Below are positions 57,017-64,000 of a stretch of 64,000 nucleotides of DNA, piece after piece; the stretch's first letter is position 1, and each line of letters begins with the position of its first letter. This DNA comes from Streptomyces scopuliridis RB72 (GTDB taxonomy: Bacteria > Actinomycetota > Actinomycetes > Streptomycetales > Streptomycetaceae). Position numbers and translations under genes: made by a program. The stretch is from contig NZ_JOEI01000001.1 of NCBI RefSeq assembly GCF_000718095.1, positions 1-64,000 on the forward strand. Reading direction: 5' to 3'. The notes below the pieces were generated by a model that worked only from the letters and a program-made list of their open reading frames with translations, searched no databases and had not been told where the DNA came from.

Positions 57017-58293
57017 CGTTTCCTCCTGTCGGGCCGGGCCAGCACCACCGCGCTCTGGAAGCCGCCGAAACCACTGCCCACCGACAGCACGGTGTCCGTG
57101 CGCCGCTCCCTGGCGGTGAGGGGCGTGTAGTCCAGATCGCACTCCGGGTCCGGGGTGTGGAGATTGGCCGTGGGCGGAATGACGTGGTGCTCCATCGCCA
57201 GTGCGGAGGCGGCGAGTTCGATGGAGCCGACGGCGCCGAGCGAGTGACCGACCATGGACTTGATGGAGCTGACCGGTGTGCGGTACGCCGCCTCGCCCAG
57301 GCTCAGCTTGAAGGCCGCGGTCTCATGGCGGTCGTTCTGCTTGGTGCCCGAGCCGTGCGCGTTGATGTAGTCGATGTCCTCCGGGTTGACGCGGGCCTCC
57401 GCCATGGCGACCCGGATCGCTTCCGCCATCTCCTTTCCGTCGGGGCGCAGTCCGGTCATGTGGAAGGCGTTGGAGCGTGTCGCGTAGCCGGCCACCTCCG
57501 CGTAGACATGGGCGCCGCGCCGGCGGGCGCTCTCCCCGTCCTCCAGGACGAAGACGGCGGCGCCCTCGCCCAGGACGAAGCCGTTGCGGCTCGCGTCGAA
57601 GGGCCGCGAGGCGTGCGCGGGATCGTCATTGCGCGGCGTGGTCGCCTTGATCGCGTCGAAGCAGGCCACGGTGATCGGTGAGATCGGCGCCTCCGTGGCA
57701 CCGGCGATCATGACGTCCGCCGCGCCCTCCCTGATCACTTCGGTGGCGTAGCCGACCGCGTCCAGCCCGGACGTGCATCCCGTGGAGACGACCGCGGCGG
57801 GCCCCTCGGCGCCCACCGCGCGGGCCACCTCGGCGGCGAAGGAGCTGGGGACCATGTAGTTGTACAGATGCGGAACGGCGTACTCATGGTCGACCAGCTC
57901 CCGCCGGCCGCCGTCGCTGACCGTCCGGTACTCCTCGTCGAGACCCATGGTGGCGCCCACGGCGCTGCCGATGGTCACCCCGATGCGGCCCGGATCCAGC
58001 GTGTGGAAGGCCAGCCCGCTGTCGGCCGCCGCCTCGCGCGCCGTGACCACCGCGAGTTGCGCGGCGCGGTCCATGCGCCGGATCTCCTGCGGGCCGAGAC
58101 CGCACGCCTCGGCGTCGAAGTCCACTTCCGCGGCGACCTGGGAGCGGAAGGGAGAGGGTTCGAAGAGCGAGATCCGCCGGGTGGCCGTACGTCCGTCGGT
58201 GAGGAGCTGCCAGAACCCTTTCGTCCCCGGTCCGCCCGGTGCCGTGACCCCGATCCCGGTGACGACGACCTGGCGCCCGTATGCGGCACTCAC
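57013..58293 (-). CDS. Ketosynthase alpha subunit
   Basis: This 426-residue protein has an intact active site: Cys in [10 protein letters not shown] (near 173), His in [12 protein letters not shown] and His in [10 protein letters not shown], plus the [13 protein letters not shown]-terminus. It catalyses the decarboxylative Claisen condensations of malonyl-ACP. The GTG start overlaps the cyclase stop by 4 bp. Confidence 0.97.
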   Translation of the reverse strand: MSAAYGRQVVVTGIGVTAPGGPGTKGFWQLLTDGRTATRRISLFEPSPFRSQVAAEVDFDAEACGLGPQEIRRMDRAAQLAVVTAREAAADSGLAFHTLDPGRIGVTIGSAVGATMGLDEEYRTVSDGGRRELVDHEYAVPHLYNYMVPSSFAAEVARAVGAEGPAAVVSTGCTSGLDAVGYATEVIREGAADVMIAGATEAPISPITVACFDAIKATTPRNDDPAHASRPFDASRNGFVLGEGAAVFVLEDGESARRRGAHVYAEVAGYATRSNAFHMTGLRPDGKEMAEAIRVAMAEARVNPEDIDYINAHGSGTKQNDRHETAAFKLSLGEAAYRTPVSSIKSMVGHSLGAVGSIELAASALAMEHHVIPPTANLHTPDPECDLDYTPLTARERRTDTVLSVGSGFGGFQSAVVLARPDRRKR

Positions 58294-58616
58294 TCGGCGC
58301 TCCAGTGGTAGAAGCGCCGCGCCATCGCATCGGCGGGGGAGCGCCAGGTCGCCGGGTCGTACGCCTCGATGAACGGCTTCAGATCCTGGCTGATCCCGAC
58401 GAACCGCGGGTCCGCTTTTGCCTGCTCGATCCGCTCGCCGCCGTTCTCACCGTCGAAATCCTGCAGATGGAAGTAGAGCCCCCGGTACGAGAAGAGCTCG
58501 CGCCGGCGCGTTCCCATCAGCTCCGGCATCTCCGTACCGTCGAAGGCGGAGAAGAGCCGGGCCACCTCACCGGCGGAACCGGGTTCCATCCGGGCGACAA
58601 TCAATGTGCTGTACAT
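58290..58616 (-). CDS. TcmI-family polyketide cyclase
   Basis: This 108-residue dimeric ferredoxin-like cyclase carries the family signatures [35 protein letters not shown], and the Trp/His-rich end [15 protein letters not shown]. In angucycline clusters (JadI/PgaF-type) this protein closes the later rings. It is first in the minimal PKS run and overlaps KSalpha. Confidence 0.93.
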   Translation of the reverse strand: MYSTLIVARMEPGSAGEVARLFSAFDGTEMPELMGTRRRELFSYRGLYFHLQDFDGENGGERIEQAKADPRFVGISQDLKPFIEAYDPATWRSPADAMARRFYHWSAE

Positions 58617-58656
58617 CCTCAACCTCTCTCTGCGCTTGGGCACGAAGGGCGTTGTG

Positions 58657-60159
58657 TCATACGGCGCGCGTGTGCGCCGTGCCGTGCTGCCGGGCGGGGC
58701 CGAACCAGCGCTCCAGGGCCATCGGCAGGTCGTGGTGGCTGCCGGGTGCGATCCAGGCGACATGGCCGTCGGGGCGCAGCAGTACGGCACTCGCCCCGTC
58801 GAGCACGCCGCCGAGGGCGGCAGTGTCCCGGGGAGCGGCGGTGACGAGGTCGACACGGTCCGCCCAGGGGGCCGCGCGCCGCCGCAGCCGCGGGGTATCG
58901 GCCAGGTCGAGCAGCACGCCCCGGCCCGCCCGGAGCAGCTCGGTGCTGGAAGTGACGGTGGCGCCCCGCAGCAGCTCCAGCCGCGGCATCCGCATCCCCA
59001 GCAGGGGGTTGGGGCCGCTCCCGACGTCGTACCGGATGTCCAGTCCGCCCGCCTTGGCCGCGAAATGGCGGGCGACCTCCTCGTACCGCGCCAGCTCGGT
59101 CAGGATGTCGCGCAGCGGCTGCACCTCCTCGCTGCCGAGGATGAGCAGGCTCTGGGCGCGGGTGTTGGCGAGCAGCCGACGGCCGACCTCGTGGCGTTCG
59201 GTGTGGTACGTGTCCAGCAGCACGGGGCCGGCGGCGCCGCGCAGCACGGCCGCGAGCTTCCAGCCCAGGTTCACCGAGTCCTGGACGCTGGTGTTCATCC
59301 CCTGCCCACCGGCCGGGAGATGGATATGGGCGGAGTCCCCGGCCAGCAGCACCCGGCCGCGGCGGTACTCGGTGACCTGGCGCGTGGCGTCGCCGAAGGC
59401 GCTGAGCCACACGGGCTCGCCGTGCGAGATATCGATGCCGGTGAGCCGCTTCCAGGCGTCGGCGACCTCGGCGAAGGCGGGCGGGCCCGTCCTTCGCTGC
59501 GGCGGCGCACCGCGTTCGGCGACGATGACGCGGTGGACGCCGTCCCCGAGCCGGGCCGTCATGACCATGCCGTCGGTGACCCGGTCGGCGACCATCCGCG
59601 GCTCCAGGTCGACACCCCGGATATCCGCGAGGAGAAGCTCGGTGGTGGCCGGGGTGCCGGGGAAGTCGAAGCCGGCCGCCTTGCGCACGGCGCTGCGGCC
59701 CCCGTCGCAGCCGACCAGATAACGGCAGCTCAGTACCTGCCGGCCCGCCGGGCCGCGTACCTGCGCCTCGACACGGTCACCGTGGTCCGTCAGGCCGGTG
59801 AACTCGTGGTCGCGGCGGATATCCGCGCCGAGTTCGCGGGCCCAGCTCTCCAGTACGGATTCGGTGGCGGACTGCGGCACGGTCCTGGCGGCCCGGTCAC
59901 CACCGCCCAGGACACCGAAATCCAGGGGTATTCCGCCGAAGTGCCCGAGGCCGCTCATCTCGATGTCCCCGAAGCGCGGCAACAGGCCACGCTGGTCGAG
60001 GACTTCCACGGTGCGGGGGGTGAGCCCGATGCCCCGGGACTCTCCGGTGCGCCGCGGGAGGCGGTCCAGGACCACCACATCGATTCCGGCCAGGCGCAGC
60101 TCTCCGGCGAGCATGAGACCCGCCGGCCCCGCTCCCACGACTATGACGGAAGCGTCCAT
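58657..60159 (-). CDS. FAD-dependent aromatic hydroxylase (PgaE/UrdE type)
   Basis: This 500-residue group A flavoprotein monooxygenase has the dinucleotide loop VVGAGPAGLMLAGELRLAG, the DG motif VGCDGGRSAVRKAAGF, and the second FAD motif RGRVLLAGDSAHIHLPAGGQGMN. It has the C-terminal thioredoxin-like extension typical of the angucycline oxygenases. It should hydroxylate the early tetracyclic intermediate (C-12 in PgaE) ahead of the fusion oxygenase. ATG at 60159 with GAGGAGAG upstream. Confidence 0.92.
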   Translation of the reverse strand: MDASVIVVGAGPAGLMLAGELRLAGIDVVVLDRLPRRTGESRGIGLTPRTVEVLDQRGLLPRFGDIEMSGLGHFGGIPLDFGVLGGGDRAARTVPQSATESVLESWARELGADIRRDHEFTGLTDHGDRVEAQVRGPAGRQVLSCRYLVGCDGGRSAVRKAAGFDFPGTPATTELLLADIRGVDLEPRMVADRVTDGMVMTARLGDGVHRVIVAERGAPPQRRTGPPAFAEVADAWKRLTGIDISHGEPVWLSAFGDATRQVTEYRRGRVLLAGDSAHIHLPAGGQGMNTSVQDSVNLGWKLAAVLRGAAGPVLLDTYHTERHEVGRRLLANTRAQSLLILGSEEVQPLRDILTELARYEEVARHFAAKAGGLDIRYDVGSGPNPLLGMRMPRLELLRGATVTSSTELLRAGRGVLLDLADTPRLRRRAAPWADRVDLVTAAPRDTAALGGVLDGASAVLLRPDGHVAWIAPGSHHDLPMALERWFGPARQHGTAHTRAV

Positions 60160-60249
60160 GTATCTCTCCTCACGTCCTCACGTCCTCACTGGCAGCACCG
60201 TCGCGTGCTTCGCGAATGCCGGTCACCGAGCGGCCACCGCGGGCCGTGC

Positions 60250-61290
60250 TCAGCTCTTGCGCCCGATGACCAGAACGTCGTCCGGTGTGTCCTCGGGACC
60301 GACCGTCTCGGGGTGGAACCCGGCCTCTTCGAGCCACGCGTGGCAGTCACTGACCGGGTACTCACCGCCGCCTGCGGACCACACCAGCATGCTCAGCGCG
60401 GCGAGCGTCGCGTAGAGCGGTGGCGCGCTGTTGCTGACCATGGGGTCGTAGATGATGACCGCGCCCCCCGGCCGGATCGCGTCGTGCGCCTTGCGCAGCA
60501 GCGTGCGGCGCTCGTCCACACCCCAGTTGTGGAGCACATGACCGAAGATGAGCACATCGGACTCGGGCAGCGGGCCGGCGAAGAAGTCACCGCCGTGGAA
60601 CGAGACCGCCCCATCGTTGCCGAGGGCGGCCATATGGGTGGTGAAGGCCCCCTCCAACTGCGGCAGATCGAACACCGCGCCCTTCAGATGAGGGTTCCTC
60701 AGGGCCAGATGGTGGGCGACGTTGCCGCGGGCGCCACCGATGTCCACGAACGAGCCGTAGCCGCTCCAGTCGATCTCGCCCAGGCGTCGCAGGAGGGGCG
60801 TGTTGAGCGTGTCCATGCTCTCCAGGAATGATTCCGTCGATTCCCTGTCCTGGTAGAGGGTTTCGTACGGGTTGCCCTCCAGCGCGCCGGGATTCTGCGG
60901 GGTGCCTGTGCGCAGGGCCGTCCCGAGCCCTTCCCAGGCCGGGTTCAGCTCGCGCTCACAGAACTGGAGATAACCGCCGATGAATTCGGGACGTCCGCGC
61001 ACCAGATACCGTTCGGCGGCGGGGGAGTTACGGAACGTACCGTCCTCCGAGGCGTGCAGCAGACCCAGCCCGGCGAGGGCCAGAAGGAAGTCACTGGCTC
61101 CCGGCATGCGGTACCCGAGTTGTGTGCTCAGTTCCTCGGCGGTGGCCGAGGAGCCGGACAGTTCGGTGAAGAGACCGGACTCCGCGGCGGTAAGCAGAAT
61201 CTTCGTCTGCCAGAATCCGGTCAGCGGTCCCATGACCTGACCGATGGACAGCTCTTCCGGCTCCGGAACCGAATTCTTCTGGTCGCTCAT
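60250..61290 (-). CDS. SAM-dependent O-methyltransferase
   Basis: This 346-residue O-methyltransferase has an N-terminal dimerization domain (GQVMGPLTGFWQTKILLTAAESGLF) and a SAM-binding segment FVDIGGARGNVAHHLALR. This is followed by VFDLPQL, DVLIFGHVLHNWGVDERRTLL, and IIYDPMV, typical of the plant/actinobacterial OMT family. It probably methylates a phenolic hydroxyl of the polyketide. The start at MSDQKNSVPE has GAGGGG upstream. It is the first gene of the long minus-strand biosynthetic run. Confidence 0.92.
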   Translation of the reverse strand: MSDQKNSVPEPEELSIGQVMGPLTGFWQTKILLTAAESGLFTELSGSSATAEELSTQLGYRMPGASDFLLALAGLGLLHASEDGTFRNSPAAERYLVRGRPEFIGGYLQFCERELNPAWEGLGTALRTGTPQNPGALEGNPYETLYQDRESTESFLESMDTLNTPLLRRLGEIDWSGYGSFVDIGGARGNVAHHLALRNPHLKGAVFDLPQLEGAFTTHMAALGNDGAVSFHGGDFFAGPLPESDVLIFGHVLHNWGVDERRTLLRKAHDAIRPGGAVIIYDPMVSNSAPPLYATLAALSMLVWSAGGGEYPVSDCHAWLEEAGFHPETVGPEDTPDDVLVIGRKS

Positions 61291-61576
61291 ACGAGTCCCC
61301 TCCAAGGAGTAGCAGGACGACTCCGAAACCGAACGGATGTTGGTTCGGGTGCCGGGTCCTGTGGATCCTCGCAGCGGCCGTCCAAGAAACGACCAAAAGC
61401 CGCTCAATGTGAACGCGTAATCACTGAAATGAACACAATGCAATCAGCCGGAAACGAAAGCGCGTAAGGGTGGCGCGGGCGCGCTGAAGACCGGGCCCGC
61501 ACGTGGCGCAGACCCGGCCTTCACTACCGCGTTTTCGGCTTCGCGTCCTCAGTTCCGATTCTTCACCTGTAGGCCG
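61291..61576. promoter_or_regulatory. Intergenic region upstream of the O-methyltransferase
   Basis: This 286-bp region probably holds the main promoter of the minus-strand PKS operon (the OMT starts at 61290) and the end of the MFS transcript. A short dyad CCGAAC-N8-GTTCGG is present at 61329-61348; its spacing differs from the TetR operator. No SARP-type direct heptamer repeat was recognised with confidence. Confidence 0.4.
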
Positions 61577-63046
61577 TTATTGGTGCGCCATGGCGGAGCC
61601 GTCGGCGGACGACGCGTCGGCCTGCGCCGCGGTCGGGGCCTCGGGGCGGCCGGGCAGCAGCGGAGAGGCGGCCAGGATCACCAGGGTGACCGCGAAAACG
61701 AACCAGTAAGCGCCCTGGAATCCACCGATCCCGGCGCCGTCGCCGGCCGCGGCGCCACTGCCGACGGCCGCCAGGATCAGGGCGACACACGCGACCCCGA
61801 GCGCGCCGCCCAACTGGTTGAGGTTGTAGACGACGGAACTGCCCTGGGGCACCTTCTCCGGCGGCAGCGTCCGGTACAGCGACCCCATGGTCGGCGCGCC
61901 GACGCCGCCCAGGCCGAGGCCGACGGCGAACGCGGCCAGTACGGACCACACTTCACCGCTGTCCGCGCCGATACGGGTGAGGCCGACCGAGGCGAGCGCC
62001 GCAACGACCGCTCCGCCGCGTACGAGATTGCGCGCTCCCAGCCGGTCGCTGAGGCGTCCGGCGAGAGGCATGGCGAGCGCCGATCCCAGGCCCAGCGGCG
62101 CCACCAGCAGTCCGGCCGCGCGGGCGCCGTGTCCGTGCAGCACCTGGTAGTAGAGCGGCAGGGCGAACAGGACGGCGAACGTGGCCAGTCCGACGAGCCC
62201 CTGCACGGTCACGCTCGCGGCGAAGCTGCGGCTGCTGAACAGCCTGATATCGATGAGGGGTTCGGTGCGGCGGGCACGCAGCGCGTGGATCACGTACCCG
62301 ACGAGCAGCGCGACGCCCAGGACCAGCGGGATGAGCACGGAGGGCGCGGCGAACCGGGCGCGCTCGCCGGCCTCCGTGAGGGCGAGCAGGATCGCCGCGA
62401 AACCGGGAGCCATCAACAGGGCGCCGACGATGTCGAGCCGAGGCCCGGACCCGCGCGCGACGGGCGGGCCGGCCGGGATCACCCGCAGCGCGAGCAGGAC
62501 CGCGACGATCCCGATGGGCAGGTTGATGTAGAACATCGAGCGCCAGCCCATGGATTCGAGCACGACCCCGCCCAGCACGGGCCCGAGGACCGGCCCGAGC
62601 GACAGGACCACACCCATCATGCCCATCACGCGCCCCGCCCGGCTGGGGCCCGCCGCACGGGCCAGGATCACCAGGACCAGCGGGTCGACGACGCCGGCGC
62701 CCACACCCTGGACGACCCGGAAGGCCACCAGGCTCCCCACGTTCCAGGCGAGCGCCGAGGCGAGCGAGCCGACCAGGAACAGCACCAGTCCGAACAGCCA
62801 GAGCTTCCTGACGCCGAACCGGCCGACCGCCCAGCTCGTGACGGGGATGGTGACCGTGAGCGCCAGCAGATAGCCGGTCGTCGCCCAACTGATGGAGCTC
62901 AGCGAGGTGTTGAACTCGTCGGCGAGGGTATCGGCCGCGACGGTGACCATCGTGCTGTCGAGGATCCCCATGATCCCGCCCAGCAGGGTCACCCCGATGA
63001 GCCGTAACAGCCCGGGATCGAGCCGGTCATCTCTGACTTGAGACAT
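61577..63046 (-). CDS. MFS exporter of the DHA2 (EmrB/QacA) family
   Basis: This 489-residue protein has about 14 hydrophobic segments. Motif LLGGIMGILDSTMVTVAADTL is the start of DHA2 antiporters; FRVVQGVGAGVVDPLVLVI and GPVLGPVLGGVVLESMGWR are the antiporter motif region. It probably exports the angucycline product using proton gradient. It is divergent from tetR with two TTGAACC-N4-GGTTCAW palindromes between them. ATG at 63046, with GGAG upstream. Confidence 0.93.
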   Translation of the reverse strand: MSQVRDDRLDPGLLRLIGVTLLGGIMGILDSTMVTVAADTLADEFNTSLSSISWATTGYLLALTVTIPVTSWAVGRFGVRKLWLFGLVLFLVGSLASALAWNVGSLVAFRVVQGVGAGVVDPLVLVILARAAGPSRAGRVMGMMGVVLSLGPVLGPVLGGVVLESMGWRSMFYINLPIGIVAVLLALRVIPAGPPVARGSGPRLDIVGALLMAPGFAAILLALTEAGERARFAAPSVLIPLVLGVALLVGYVIHALRARRTEPLIDIRLFSSRSFAASVTVQGLVGLATFAVLFALPLYYQVLHGHGARAAGLLVAPLGLGSALAMPLAGRLSDRLGARNLVRGGAVVAALASVGLTRIGADSGEVWSVLAAFAVGLGLGGVGAPTMGSLYRTLPPEKVPQGSSVVYNLNQLGGALGVACVALILAAVGSGAAAGDGAGIGGFQGAYWFVFAVTLVILAASPLLPGRPEAPTAAQADASSADGSAMAHQ

Positions 63047-63084
63047 CACTTTCCAACTCCGTTAAGAGCGAGCACGAACACTTT

Positions 63085-63102
63085 TTGAACCAGGTGGTTC
63101 AA
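63085..63102. promoter_or_regulatory. TetR operator O1 in front of the MFS exporter
   Basis: The palindrome TTGAACC-AGGT-GGTTCAA lies 39 bp upstream of the exporter start. It probably blocks the exporter promoter until a ligand (the product or an intermediate) releases TetR. Confidence 0.8.
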
Positions 63103-63147
63103 CATAACGACCCGTCAAGTCCCTTCGCAACCAACCCGCCCAGAAAG

Positions 63148-63165
63148 TTGAACCGATGGGTTCAT
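63148..63165. promoter_or_regulatory. TetR operator O2 in front of tetR
   Basis: The palindrome TTGAACC-GATG-GGTTCAT lies 30 bp before the GTG start of tetR, as expected for autoregulation. It would overlap the coding region if an upstream ATG at 63156 were used, a reason for choosing GTG 63195. Confidence 0.8.
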
Positions 63166-63194
63166 GTATTGGGGCGACGCGGTACGATGGTGGG

Positions 63195-63863
63195 GTGAAC
63201 GGAGCCAAGACCTCTAACGCGAGCAGACGTGAGGCGCCGCGCGGGCGCATCGACAAGCGGCAGGCGATCCTCGAAGCCGCGTTCAGGACGTTCGCCCGTG
63301 AGGGGTACGGACAGTCCTGCGTACGGGAGATCGCGGCCGAGGCGGGCGTGGCCAAGCCCACCATCTACAACCACCTCGGGGACAAGGAGACGCTGTTCCG
63401 CGAGGCGATGCTGGCCGCCGTCGGCCGTACGAGCGGCGCGGGGCTGGCGGCGCTCGAACAGCTCCGGGAGCCTGACGGTGATGTGCGCCCCATGCTGGAG
63501 GAAGCCGGCCACCGCGTTCTGAAGAACCACTGCGACCCGGAGTCCCAGGCGCTGCGCTGGCTCCTCAACGCCGAAGCGGCCAGGTTTCCCGACCTGTTGG
63601 AGACCATCCAGCGCGAGGGCGCGCAGCGCCTCCACGACGCGCTCGCCGACCGCCTGGCACGCTTCGCGCTCTCCGGGCGCCTGCACACCAGCGACCCCGA
63701 CCTGGCCGCCGAGCAGTTCCTCGCGCTGCTCACGGGCCCGATGGAGCTGCGCACCCGGCTGGGCACGCGCAAGGTGTCCGACGCCGAACTGCGCACTGTA
63801 GGGCGGGCCGCGGTCGACACGTTCCTGCGCGCCTACGCTCCCCGGGCCGTGGACGCTCCGTAG
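63195..63863 (+). CDS. TetR-family repressor
   Basis: This 222-residue regulator has an N-terminal helix-turn-helix (KRQAILEAAFRTFAREGYGQSCVREIAAEAGVAKPTIYNHLGDKETLF) and an all-helical ligand domain resembling the AefR/YbiH-like C-terminus (LRWLLNAEAARFPDLLETI, FLALLTGPMELRTRLG). The divergent exporter and matching palindromes at 63085, 63148 and 44094 indicate a local regulon that includes the exporter, itself and the atypical SDR. GTG at 63195 is used, as discussed under O2. Confidence 0.9.
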   Translation: MNGAKTSNASRREAPRGRIDKRQAILEAAFRTFAREGYGQSCVREIAAEAGVAKPTIYNHLGDKETLFREAMLAAVGRTSGAGLAALEQLREPDGDVRPMLEEAGHRVLKNHCDPESQALRWLLNAEAARFPDLLETIQREGAQRLHDALADRLARFALSGRLHTSDPDLAAEQFLALLTGPMELRTRLGTRKVSDAELRTVGRAAVDTFLRAYAPRAVDAP

Positions 63864-63944
63864 ACGCTCAGGAGCAGCAGGGCAGGGGCCCGGAGGAGCG
63901 GCCCGGAAAAGGGGCACGGAGCAGGGGACGGGAGAGCCGAGACC

Positions 63945-64000
63945 ATGACCACGACACTGATCACCGGTGCCAACAAAGGCCTCGGACACGAGACCGCCCG
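63945..64000 (+). CDS. SDR-family dehydrogenase, 3' partial
   Basis: The last 56 bases open with ATG after a GGGACGGGAG site and read MTTTLITGANKGLGHETA, the cofactor loop (TGxxxGxG) of an SDR of the same subgroup as the gene at 50884. The rest is outside the window. It follows tetR by 81 bp on the same strand. Confidence 0.8.
   Translation, partial: MTTTLITGANKGLGHETA

Noticed and set aside
61329..61348. CCGAAC-N8-GTTCGG as a fourth TetR operator
   Set aside because: The spacing and flanks differ from TTGAACC-N4-GGTTCAW; probably coincidental.
63156..63863. Upstream ATG (63156) as the tetR start
   Set aside because: It lies inside the O2 palindrome, has no ribosome binding site and adds 13 residues without homology.
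1..64000. tRNA, rRNA, insertion sequences, transposases or att sites
   Set aside because: No matching sequence was recognised by eye on either strand; the window seems free of mobile genes.

Overview
The window is very GC-rich DNA with a strong G/C bias at third codon positions, many GTG starts and dense ATGA/GTGA overlaps. With SARP-type regulation and type II PKS genes this points to a Streptomyces-like actinomycete. It holds two biosynthetic gene clusters separated by a short block of ordinary metabolic and regulatory genes. All functional calls come from motifs and family resemblance read by eye; no database search was run.

Region 1 (1-31.2 kb, all + strand) is a hybrid of a non-ribosomal peptide synthetase (NRPS) and a highly reducing type II PKS. 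It starts inside an NRPS gene (A-PCP-E, frame broken near 534-540). A 15-kb NRPS follows (C-A-PCP-E / C-A-PCP / C-A-PCP / C-A-PCP-TE), then an MbtH protein. SbnA- and SbnB-like enzymes should supply 2,3-diaminopropionate. A ketoreductase, two hot-dog dehydratases, ACPs, two KS/CLF-like pairs, a double hot-dog protein and a DsbA-fold isomerase should build an unsaturated, possibly benzene-containing (cinnamoyl-type) acyl chain. A B12-dependent glutamate mutase pair should supply 3-methylaspartate, and the last A domain has an Asp/Asn-like pocket. Diaminopropionate, methylaspartate and a polyene/cinnamoyl starter together recall coprisamide-type depsipeptides. Three genes here (NRPS PCP, ACP, KS) are cut exactly at repeated sequence, so either the assembly was joined wrongly or the cluster is rearranged.

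Region 2 (31.2-44 kb) is an interlude. It has an AlkD-like HEAT-repeat protein, an oxalate catabolism set (formyl-CoA transferase and oxalyl-CoA decarboxylase, divergent from an acyl/oxalate-CoA ligase, with a LysR regulator), an SDR, a GNAT-AAA+ fusion, an orphan OmpR-type response regulator, an alpha/beta hydrolase and an atypical SDR.

Region 3 (44.1-64 kb, almost all - strand) is an aromatic type II PKS cluster with angucycline gene content: SARP regulator, two double-domain ABM oxygenases, two MFS exporters, acyl-CoA carboxylase beta and epsilon subunits, SDR, a FAD-monooxygenase/SDR fusion (PgaM/UrdM type, with a likely nested SDR start), aromatase, ketoreductase, ACP, KSbeta, KSalpha, TcmI-type cyclase, PgaE-type FAD monooxygenase and O-methyltransferase. 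A TetR repressor is divergent from the MFS exporter. The same 18-bp palindrome (TTGAACC-N4-GGTTCAW) occurs twice between tetR and the exporter and once, 19 kb away, in front of the atypical SDR, which marks a local TetR regulon. The window ends in the first codons of another SDR.
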